Of a DNA stretch of 22,307 nt, positions 5,824 to 12,270 are shown in pieces. The position numbers were made by a program, and so were the translations under genes. Position 1 is the first letter of the stretch, and every line of letters begins with the position of its first letter. The notes under the pieces are model-generated. The model was not told the origin of the DNA, did no database searches, and worked only from the letters and a program-made list of their open reading frames with translations. The stretch comes from an uncultured Prevotella sp. (GTDB taxonomy: Bacteria > Bacteroidota > Bacteroidia > Bacteroidales > Bacteroidaceae). The stretch lies in NCBI GenBank assembly GCA_900770845.1, contig CAAGLS010000051.1:1-22307 (forward strand). The letters run 5' to 3'.

Positions 5824-7713
5824 TCATCTCACCACGAACTTGCGTCCGCCCCTCACGTAGATGCCCTTGGCGGGATGGGCCACGCGTCTGCCGGCAAGGT
5901 CGTAGATGTTTCCGTCGCGCTGCGTCCTCACGGTCGGCAGGGTGTCGATGCCGGCCGAGGGCTTGGGCTGTATCTCCGCGGAGTTGATGACTTGGCGGTC
6001 GAAGTTGGAGTATTCCAGTCCGCGGTTGATGAAGGCCACCACATAGAGGCTGTCCGCATTCCACTCGGGGTCGAGGTCTGTGGTGTAGTTCTTGTTGTAG
6101 TCGCCCAAAACATCGATGGCATCGCCGTATAGGCCGTCCGACAGCACCTTGCGTATCACGCAGTGGTGGGTGTACACGCTCTGGTGGGCTTCCTTGTCCT
6201 CGTCTGACCAGAACAGCTGCGAGTCGCTCTCCACGCTCTTTTCCATCAGGTAGACCGTGAGTCGCAGGGAGGGCGCGCCGTCGGGCATCACGTCTGTTGC
6301 GATGTCGCCGTTCACCGTCACGTTCATGCGTTCGCCGTCAATCTCAGCGCTTCCGCCCACCGAGGCGAAGGTGGGGCGTTTCAGCTCTGCGTCGTAGGCC
6401 ATCTTGGCAAATTCGGGATACAGCACGGAGAAGAGCGGCGTGGCGGGTATCAGTCCCGTGTAGTACGACACCAATGTGGGGTAGGAGCGGTCGAGTCCCA
6501 TGCAGGGCAGCTCCACGCTCATCGAGTCGCCGTTGCAGAAGTCGAGAGCCATCACCGTGGCGTCGTCGTTGCCCGTTGCGAACTTGTCGCCCATGTGCTG
6601 GCTGATTTGTATGATGTGTCCCTTGTAGTCGGCCAGTCCGGGCGCGAGGATCTCCTCATAGTAGCGGGGCGACATGTAGCTGCCCTCGCTCTCGAAGTAT
6701 TCCACGAGCGGCACAAAGGTGTAGCGGTCGGCCACCTCCTTGGGCACAGCCCACAGCTCCACCTCGGCCTTGGCCTCCAAGGAGTTGGGCTTGTCGTTCA
6801 CCGCGTCGATGCTCAGTGTCTCCGGTCCCGACCACATACAGTCCAAGGGCAGGGCCACCCGCCTTGTGGTCCCCGACTCTATTCCTCGGCTCAGTTCGAT
6901 GTCGTGGCTGATGACCGTCTCCATCGCCTTGGTCTTCACCGTGAGTTTCGTCACCGTGCCTGAGCCCTTGTTGGTCACGTTGCCGAAGACGGTCATCGTC
7001 GAGTCCTTGGTGCCGATGCGCTCGTAGGCCACCGCCCCCAAGGTCACCATGGCCGTGAACTTGCCCTCCTTGTCCTTCACGATGAGGATGACGGGCAGCG
7101 TGCCCAGGTCAGAGGCGTCCTGCCATAGCTCCTTGCCGCTGTCGTCGGTCTCGCCCTCGCGCCACAGGAAGCTGCTTCCGGGTTGGTTGTGGGGATTGAG
7201 CGTGGGGATGGCCACGACGTCTTTCTGCAGGTTGCAGTAGAATCCCACCAAGAGCGAGTCGGGATTGTTGGGAATGGTGTAGGTCTGGTCAAAGTTGATG
7301 GTGTTCCACCCGAAGCTCACTTTGGCCGCCGTCTGCGTTCCGGCCAGTTTGTCGCCGTGGAAGGCTTTTCTGACGAAGCATTCGTAGGAGCCGTTGGAGT
7401 CGTAGGTGTCCCATCCGGCCAACATTCCCACCACCTCGCCGCCCGCGTAGGGGCGCAGCATGTCGGGTGTGAGCACCATGGCGCAGCCCACGCGCGAGTC
7501 GTCCTCCACCGATAGGCCGTCGTAGGGATAGATCATGTCGGTGGGTTTGGCGTAGCCGAGGTAGAGCTGTGCCTCCTCGGGCGCATCGAAGTGGGCCGGT
7601 GTCTGCTTCTGCGGCTCGTTATGGACTTTCCATCCTTGGGCGTTCGCGTTTGTCGTCAACGCCACGAGGAGCATGGACAAAATGGTTTTGGTAAAGATTC
7701 CTCTCATAAGCAT
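5824..7713 (-). CDS. Omp28-related secreted protein with T9SS-like tail
   Basis: This 629-residue exported protein has a signal peptide ending TTNANAQ. Two in-frame ATGs (7713 and 7707) are possible and differ by two residues. Residues ~30-320 form a beta-rich N-terminal region. Residues ~330-480 (VPLVEYFESEG...HIIQISQHMGDKF) align by eye with the thioredoxin-like part of Omp28 proteins. The next ~100 residues (LRLTVYLMEKS...YTHHCVIRKVL...SLYVVAFINRG) match the Omp28 C-terminal domain. The usual CxxC is missing: the expected place reads YFESEGSYMSPRY. The end (IYDLAGRRV...KGIYVRGG) is the short sorting-like tail common in Prevotella, and a similar tail ends the LRR protein at 12257. It is probably the first gene of an operon with the Asp-box gene. 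Confidence 0.65.
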   Translation of the reverse strand: MLMRGIFTKTILSMLLVALTTNANAQGWKVHNEPQKQTPAHFDAPEEAQLYLGYAKPTDMIYPYDGLSVEDDSRVGCAMVLTPDMLRPYAGGEVVGMLAGWDTYDSNGSYECFVRKAFHGDKLAGTQTAAKVSFGWNTINFDQTYTIPNNPDSLLVGFYCNLQKDVVAIPTLNPHNQPGSSFLWREGETDDSGKELWQDASDLGTLPVILIVKDKEGKFTAMVTLGAVAYERIGTKDSTMTVFGNVTNKGSGTVTKLTVKTKAMETVISHDIELSRGIESGTTRRVALPLDCMWSGPETLSIDAVNDKPNSLEAKAEVELWAVPKEVADRYTFVPLVEYFESEGSYMSPRYYEEILAPGLADYKGHIIQISQHMGDKFATGNDDATVMALDFCNGDSMSVELPCMGLDRSYPTLVSYYTGLIPATPLFSVLYPEFAKMAYDAELKRPTFASVGGSAEIDGERMNVTVNGDIATDVMPDGAPSLRLTVYLMEKSVESDSQLFWSDEDKEAHQSVYTHHCVIRKVLSDGLYGDAIDVLGDYNKNYTTDLDPEWNADSLYVVAFINRGLEYSNFDRQVINSAEIQPKPSAGIDTLPTVRTQRDGNIYDLAGRRVAHPAKGIYVRGGRKFVVR

Positions 7714-7855
7714 ACCTTTTTATGATTAGGTTGATAAAATATCGATTCGCCGCTTGGCCCATCGGCATGTTGGGTTGATTTCCTCTGTCTGGAGCGGTTG
7801 GTCGAAGTGGCGCGATTTGTAGCCGTCTTGGTTCGCCGCCACGCTTAATTGTTGT

Positions 7856-7873
7856 CAAATTTAGCTAAATTTG
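7856..7873. promoter_or_regulatory. Perfect 18-bp palindrome containing two opposed -7 boxes
   Basis: CAAATTTAGCTAAATTTG is its own reverse complement. Each half reads TAAATTTG, a TAnnTTTG -7 box, on one strand (7863-7856 leftward, 7866-7873 rightward). The leftward box could drive the Omp28-like gene with a leader of about 140 bases. No TTG -33 box is clear on that side. A dimeric-regulator operator is an alternative reading. Confidence 0.45.
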
Positions 7874-8018
7874 TCTATATTCATATCTCTTTGCTAATTA
7901 TTTAACATGTTTTTAACGCATGGTGGTGTTTTGTAACTGTTCATCGAATAGTACTCCAAAACAAAAGATAATGAACTTTGCGGTTGAATTTGCGGTTGAA
8001 TTGTGACTCAAAACAGTA

Positions 8019-8044
8019 AAGCCCTTGCAGCGATGCAAGGGCTT
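8019..8044. repeat. Perfect 11-bp hairpin
   Basis: AAGCCCTTGCA, loop GCGA, TGCAAGGGCTT. On the minus strand the stem is followed by TTTACTGTTTTG; on the plus strand by a GC-rich repeat. It looks like a terminator stem but lacks a good U-tract and has no gene running into it. Confidence 0.7.
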
Positions 8045-8118
8045 CGGGAGGTCCGCTGTCCGGGAGGTCCGCTGCCCGGGAGGTCCGCTGTCCGGGAGGT
8101 CCGCTGCCCTCAGCGGAC
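8045..8118. repeat. Four 16-bp tandem units plus a complementary arm
   Basis: Units CGGGAGGTCCGCTGTC / CGGGAGGTCCGCTGCC alternate four times (8045-8108), giving a 32-bp higher-order period. Directly after, CAGCGGAC (8111-8118) is the reverse complement of GTCCGCTG found in every unit, so the last unit forms an 8-bp stem with loop CCCT. The GGAGGT prefix and CCC-type loop resemble the hairpins in the pta-ackA gap. Confidence 0.85.
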
Positions 8119-8146
8119 AAGCTGACATCAATGTTTGTTTTTTAGG

Positions 8147-8673
8147 TTGCGGCGCACAGTCGGATGTGGCCTTTGCGGCTTTGCGGGAGATAAAGATGTG
8201 CGCACTGCGTGCTTCGCGCGTCTTCGAGGCGCTGAGTCTGCACCACTCATCGTCCCTCACCCCGGGCTGCGCAAGCTTGCCCGGGGTTAGAGAGAGTCCG
8301 CCTCTTCGAGGCTATTGCGGCGCACAGTCGGATGTGGCCTTTGCGGTCTTTGCGGCTTTGAGAAAGATAAGGATGTGCGCACTGCGTGTTTCGCGCGTCT
8401 TCGAGGCGCTGAGTCTGCACTACTCATCGTCCCTCACCCCAGGCTGCGCTACGCTTGCCTGGGGTTAGAGAGAGTCCGCCTCTTCGAGGCTATTGCGGCG
8501 CACGGTCGGATGTGGTCTTAGCGGTCTCTTCGGGAGATATGGATGCGCGCTTCGCGCTACCGTGCGTCTTCGAGGCACGAAGTACAGTTCCTTCCCTGTT
8601 CCACCCCAGACTGCGGTGCTACCGCGCCTTAGTCAGGGGTTAAGCATGATTCAGCCTCTTTGAGGCTGTCGTA
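8147..8673. repeat. Three tandem ~170-bp hairpin-bearing repeats
   Basis: Three diverged copies (about 8147-8314, 8315-8492, 8493-8673) begin TTGCGGCGCACAGTCGGATG or close to it and end near GCCTCTTCGAGGCTATTGC. Each holds a long stem before TTAGAGAGAGTCCGCCTC: CCCCGGGC/GCCCGGGG in copy 1, CCCCAGGC/GCCTGGGG in copy 2, and ACCCC..GACT/AGTC..GGGGT in copy 3. A second small stem GCCTC/GAGGC follows. A fragment at about 8736-8760 repeats the copy start, and another relative lies at 17298-17476. It is a dispersed non-coding element; no transposase is present. Confidence 0.85.
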
Positions 8674-8783
8674 GGGAAGATGGAAGCGTTCGAACATTTC
8701 CTTATTGCCGGCTCTAACCCTATCTACACGGTCCCTGCAATCGGATGTGACCTTTGCAGCCTAATGTCTTCACTTCAACGGTT

Positions 8784-8870
8784 GTTGGCATTTGTCAGCA
8801 AGCTTGTTGGCATTTGTCAGCAAGCTTGTTGGCATTTGCCAGCAAACTCGTTGGCATTTGTCAGCAACCC
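8784..8870. repeat. Four 22-bp tandem units
   Basis: GTTGGCATTTGTCAGCAAGC plus two bases is repeated at 8784, 8806, 8828 and 8850, the last shortened. Units 1 and 2 are identical; units 3 and 4 have substitutions. Each unit can fold as GTTGGCA against TGYCAGC with G-T wobbles. The array lies about 80 bases upstream of the -33 box of the TPR/AraC gene. There are no spacers, so it is not a CRISPR array. Confidence 0.9.
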
Positions 8871-8951
8871 AGACAGTGAGGAGTACAATGTACGGATTGA
8901 AGCTCTTGAAGGGTAAGTTGTCGGCACGGGCGAAAATAATGGGGATGGGGA

Positions 8952-8983
8952 TTGTGCGTTTCGATGATTTTTTCTTAACTTTG
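8952..8983 (+). promoter_or_regulatory. Promoter of the TPR/AraC regulator gene
   Basis: TTG (8952-8954), 21 bases, then TAACTTTG (8976-8983). The ~105-base leader can fold: CCAAGGG (9003-9009) pairs with CCCTTGG (9062-9068), enclosing CCCCC (9034-9038) with GGGGG (9049-9053). Confidence 0.6.
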
Positions 8984-9097
8984 CAAAGGCTATGGGCAGT
9001 CACCAAGGGGCGGCTGCGATGTCCGCTACCTTACCCCCACTTTCTTGCGGGGGAGCTTCCACCCTTGGAGACAGAGCCTTTGCCCCTCAACGCCAGC

Positions 9098-10768
9098 ATG
9101 AAGAAGATCGTAGTCAGCATCCTGCTCGCCCTCCTGTGGCCTTTCCTCTGCCATGGCCAAAGCTATGAGCAAATGAGCCGCATGGACATCGAGGGCCTTG
9201 TGGGTCTCGGCACGCGTCGGCTTGTGGAAGAAAACAAGCCCGACCAGGCCCTCATGGCCTTCACGCTGGCCATGGGCCGGTATCGGCGCAACCTCGATGA
9301 GAGCGACAAGCGGCTGTGCATGAAGGCCTGTTACGGCGCGTGGCTGGTCTATTTCAACCATTTCTGCAACTATCAGAAGGCTTTCGAGAGCATCATGACG
9401 GCGCGCGACATCGCCGACGACATCCATCAGGACCAGCCCAAGGTGTATCTCTTGGCAGGCAACATCTACCAGACCATTTCGGAGCAGAGCAACGACAGCC
9501 GGCTGATGCGCCGCGCCTATACCTATTATTATAAGGCGTTGGACATGGCCATGGCCACCCACGACCGCTCCAGCATCGACATCTGCTTCAGCAACCTCCT
9601 CACTGCGGCCCACTCGCTCCACTGCATCGACAAGTTGGGCAGGGCGTGGCGCGCCTACTCCACACTGCCCGTGGGGCGGGACGATGTGCGCCGACGCTAC
9701 AACCACAGTGCCTACAGGATGTATACCCTATGGCACGGCGGCAAGTTGCGGGCGGCCGTTGGAGAGGTGGAAGGCCAAATCCGCTCCACACCCGCCGATG
9801 CCGAGCACGTGAGGTTGGTCGTCAACGCCCGCCTCAACAAAGCCCGGCTGCTCTTCGAGCAAAGGCTCACGGGCGGTGCCTTGGATGAGCTGCTTGAGAC
9901 CCAGCAGCTTGCCGACCGTGCGGGACTGAAAGACGCACTGCTCGAAATCTATGAGTTGAGGGCGCGGATTCTCCAGACCGCCCACCTGACGCAAGAGGCC
10001 AACGCGAGCTACAACCACTACCTGACGCTCAAGGACAGCCTCTACATATCGCGCCAGCTCTCCAACATCGACGAGATGCAGTTTGGCTACGACCTGAAGA
10101 AGAAGGACGAGAAGCTGCAGATGGAGCAGGCGCGCCGCCAACGCCTGTTTGTGCTGGCCGTGGCACTCGTGGCCATAGCCTTGATGCTGGCCGCGATGCT
10201 CCTCATCATCAAGAGGAAGAACAGCAAGCTCCGCGAGTCGAACCGCCAACTCTACCTCAAGAGTGTGGCCCAGCTCAAGAGCGAGGCCAACGAGCGCATC
10301 GTCACCCACAAATACGAACAGGAAATCAGCGACCTGCAGCAGCACATCGCCACCGACTCCGACCCCACGCGGCAACGCTACAAGGGCAGCGGACTGAGCG
10401 ACTGCGACAAGGGACAGGTGCTGGCCCGGATAAAGAAGGTGATGGAGGACGTGGATGAATACTGCTCGCCCGAGTTCAGTGTGCTGAGGCTCTCGTCGCT
10501 TGCCGGATACAAGCCCAAGGACATCTCGGAGGTGATACACGACTTCTACAACTGCAACTTCAACGCCTTCCTCAACGAGTACCGCATCCGCGAGGCTTGC
10601 CGGCGCGTGGCCGAGGACAGCTCCTTCACCCGACTCACCATCCAGGGCATGGCCAACAGCGTGGGGTTCAAGTCGAGGTCGGCCTTCATCGCCGCGTTCA
10701 AGAAGTTTGCCGGGCTGACCCCCTCCGAGTACATCAAGATTTCGGCACAAGACAAGCAGCAGGCCTAA
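9098..10768 (+). CDS. Membrane-anchored TPR / AraC-type transcriptional regulator
   Basis: This 556-residue protein has an N-terminal signal-like hydrophobic segment (residues 1-20, ending CHGQ). An all-helical region with tetratricopeptide-like repeats follows (about 40-330), then one transmembrane helix (about 350-372, LFVLAVALVAIALMLAAMLL), a charged coiled-coil-like linker and a C-terminal AraC/XylS double helix-turn-helix (about 430-550). The end carries the family signature TIQGMANSVGFKSRSAFIAA then FKKFAGLTPSEYIK. The topology implies a periplasmic sensor and cytoplasmic DNA binding, a layout known in Bacteroidetes. No kinase or receiver domain is present. The ATG at 9098 follows the promoter and starts the signal segment; the frame continues upstream through the 22-bp repeats but those codons precede the promoter. 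Its neighbours are surface-protein genes, which may be its targets (inference). Confidence 0.85.
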   Translation: MKKIVVSILLALLWPFLCHGQSYEQMSRMDIEGLVGLGTRRLVEENKPDQALMAFTLAMGRYRRNLDESDKRLCMKACYGAWLVYFNHFCNYQKAFESIMTARDIADDIHQDQPKVYLLAGNIYQTISEQSNDSRLMRRAYTYYYKALDMAMATHDRSSIDICFSNLLTAAHSLHCIDKLGRAWRAYSTLPVGRDDVRRRYNHSAYRMYTLWHGGKLRAAVGEVEGQIRSTPADAEHVRLVVNARLNKARLLFEQRLTGGALDELLETQQLADRAGLKDALLEIYELRARILQTAHLTQEANASYNHYLTLKDSLYISRQLSNIDEMQFGYDLKKKDEKLQMEQARRQRLFVLAVALVAIALMLAAMLLIIKRKNSKLRESNRQLYLKSVAQLKSEANERIVTHKYEQEISDLQQHIATDSDPTRQRYKGSGLSDCDKGQVLARIKKVMEDVDEYCSPEFSVLRLSSLAGYKPKDISEVIHDFYNCNFNAFLNEYRIREACRRVAEDSSFTRLTIQGMANSVGFKSRSAFIAAFKKFAGLTPSEYIKISAQDKQQA

Positions 10769-10800
10769 TGCTGACACTGCTGCGCCTATCTGTGCATCGC

Positions 10801-10916
10801 GGCGGATTGTGACCCGCCGCACGGAACACCTGAACAATACGGCGGGTCACAATCCGCAGCATGAGACATCAGAACATCATGGCGGATTGCAATCAGTCGC
10901 ACGGAACGCCTGATTG
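10801..10916. repeat. 18-bp perfect inverted repeat and a diverged partner copy
   Basis: GCGGATTGTGACCCGCCG (10802-10819) is the exact reverse complement of 10840-10857, with a 20-base loop. A second copy of the left side starts at 10881 (GGCGGATTGCAATCAGTCGC, then ACGGAACGCCTGATT). Its own stem CAATCAG (10890-10896) / CTGATTG (10910-10916) uses different arm bases around the same CGCACGGAAC centre. It sits between the regulator and the LRR gene. The first hairpin could act as a terminator but has no T-run. Confidence 0.85.
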
Positions 10917-10983
10917 TTGTTTGAATTTTGGTTTTTCAAACATCATTTTCCCTATCGTTGGTCGTTTGAGCGTCTTTTTGTTT

Positions 10984-10991
10984 TATATTTG
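10984..10991 (+). promoter_or_regulatory. -7 promoter box of the LRR/adhesin operon
   Basis: TATATTTG fits TAnnTTTG, 30 bases before the ATG at 11022. The nearest TTG elements upstream are at spacings of 23 (10958-10960) and 15 (within TTTG at 10965-10968), so the -33 element is imperfect. Confidence 0.55.
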
Positions 10992-11021
10992 CAAAGTTCA
11001 AAAACTAAATTCCAATTGCTT

Positions 11022-12257
11022 ATGTATAGATTTTTATTCATTCTTATTTCGTTAGCACTCTTCCTGCGGGCGTCGGCCCAGACCTTCAGCGAGGGTGGCA
11101 TCGTCTACACCCAGTTGACCGACACCACGGTGAGCGTGGCCCCCAACGACGGCGGCTACACAGGAGAGCTGACGGTGCCGGCCACGGTGGAACACGACGG
11201 CGTGGTCTATGCCGTGCGCGGCGTCGACAACCGCGCCTTCCAGGCCTGCGCCTCACTCACCGCCGTGACCCTGCCCGAGGGTCTCACCTCTGTGGGCGGC
11301 TACGCCTTCAACCAGTGCACGGCCCTCAGCAGTGTGGTCCTGCCCTCCACGCTCATCGAGATTGGTCGCTACGCCTTCAACCAGTGTTCCTCCCTTACCA
11401 GCGTGGCGCTCCCCGACGGCATCACCGACATTCCCCAGGGGCTCTTCTATATGTGCACGTCGCTGGCCAACGTGAAGTTGCCTGCCCGGCTGGCCTCCGT
11501 GGGACGAAACGGGTTCAGCTATTGCGCCTCGCTCGCGTCGCTGCAGTTGCCCGCCACCTGCACAACGCTCGGCTATTCCCCCTTCAACGGCTGCGGCTTC
11601 ACGAGTTTTGAGGTGCCGCAGGGCGTGGGCGTCGTCCCCGCCTATTGCTTCTCCTCCTGCCATCAGCTCTCGGAGGTGACGCTGCCCGAGGGCGTTGACT
11701 CTCTGGCCACTTGCGCGTTCCAAGACTGTCCGATGCTCACCACTGTGGCCCTGCCCTCCACGCTCCACGGCTTGGGCAAGATGACGTTCGCCTCGTGCAT
11801 GGGACTGAAGAGCCTCTATGTGCCCGACGGCGTGGCCTATGTGGGCAACCAGTGCTTCTACAACTGCGCGGCCTTAGAGAGCGTCACCCTCGGCAAGGGC
11901 GTGGTGAAGTTGGGCGACGACGTGTTTACGAAGTACAAGAACACCCCCTCCATGAGCTTGCGGCACCTCTACATCTTCACCACCACGATGCTCGGCGGCG
12001 GCACCGGCTTCGACGAGTCGCTCTATGCCACCACCACCCTCCACGTGCCTGAGGCCATGGTGGAGCAATACCAGCAGGCCGAGGGCTGGAAGCGCTTTGC
12101 CATCCTGCCGCTGACCGATGGCGAGATCACCGGCGTGGACCGCACGGTGGCTCCCGCTGAGGCACCCGGCTCCTACTACGACCTGCAGGGACGGCGCGTG
12201 GCCCAACCCACAAAGGGCATCTATATCCACAACGGCAAGAAATACATCAAACGATAA
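11022..12257 (+). CDS. BspA-type leucine-rich-repeat surface protein with T9SS-like tail
   Basis: This 411-residue exported protein has a signal peptide of 20 residues ending LRASAQ. Roughly ten LRR_5 (BspA/TpLRR) repeats of 22-24 residues occupy residues ~78-300, with the pattern L..V.LP..L..IG..AF..C, for example LSSVVLPSTLIEIGRYAFNQ. BspA-like proteins of oral and gut Bacteroidetes often bind host matrix proteins or other bacteria; the ligand here is unknown. The last ~28 residues (YYDLQGRRV...KGIYIHNGKKY) are the short sorting-like tail also seen on the Omp28-like protein. The start at 11022 follows the -7 box and begins the signal peptide; the frame runs upstream to 10914 without support. 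The adhesin-like gene follows after 13 bases, so the two are probably co-transcribed. Confidence 0.88.
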   Translation: MYRFLFILISLALFLRASAQTFSEGGIVYTQLTDTTVSVAPNDGGYTGELTVPATVEHDGVVYAVRGVDNRAFQACASLTAVTLPEGLTSVGGYAFNQCTALSSVVLPSTLIEIGRYAFNQCSSLTSVALPDGITDIPQGLFYMCTSLANVKLPARLASVGRNGFSYCASLASLQLPATCTTLGYSPFNGCGFTSFEVPQGVGVVPAYCFSSCHQLSEVTLPEGVDSLATCAFQDCPMLTTVALPSTLHGLGKMTFASCMGLKSLYVPDGVAYVGNQCFYNCAALESVTLGKGVVKLGDDVFTKYKNTPSMSLRHLYIFTTTMLGGGTGFDESLYATTTLHVPEAMVEQYQQAEGWKRFAILPLTDGEITGVDRTVAPAEAPGSYYDLQGRRVAQPTKGIYIHNGKKYIKR

Positions 12258-12270
12258 ACGATAAAAGCTT

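Larger units (their letters stand above)
7714..9097. other. 1.4-kb repeat-rich intergenic region
   Basis: This lies between the divergent Omp28-like and TPR/AraC genes. In order it contains an AT-rich stretch with a perfect palindrome (7856-7873), a strong hairpin (8019-8044), four 16-bp tandem units (8045-8108), three ~170-bp hairpin-bearing units (8147-8673), a short fourth partial copy (about 8736-8760), four 22-bp units (8784-8870) and the promoter of the regulator (8952-8983). Open frames across it are composed of the repeats and show no domains, so none is called. A tandem 12-mer TTTGCGGTTGAA also occurs at 7977-8000. Confidence 0.8.

Noticed and set aside
5759..6064. Upstream extension of the Asp-box protein
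   Set aside because: It overlaps the end of the Omp28-like gene in another frame and would bury the signal peptide internally.
8019..8044. Terminator of a gene
   Set aside because: The stem is perfect but no gene on either strand ends into it and the T-run is poor, so it is listed only as a hairpin.
8784..8870. CRISPR array
   Set aside because: The 22-bp units are back to back with no unique spacers and no cas genes are near.
8025..8916. Small open frames across the repeat region
   Set aside because: They consist of repeat sequence read in arbitrary phases, with no start context or recognisable domain.
8792..9097. N-terminal extension of the TPR/AraC protein to 8792
   Set aside because: It would translate the 22-bp repeats and lie upstream of the promoter; the signal-like segment begins at 9098.
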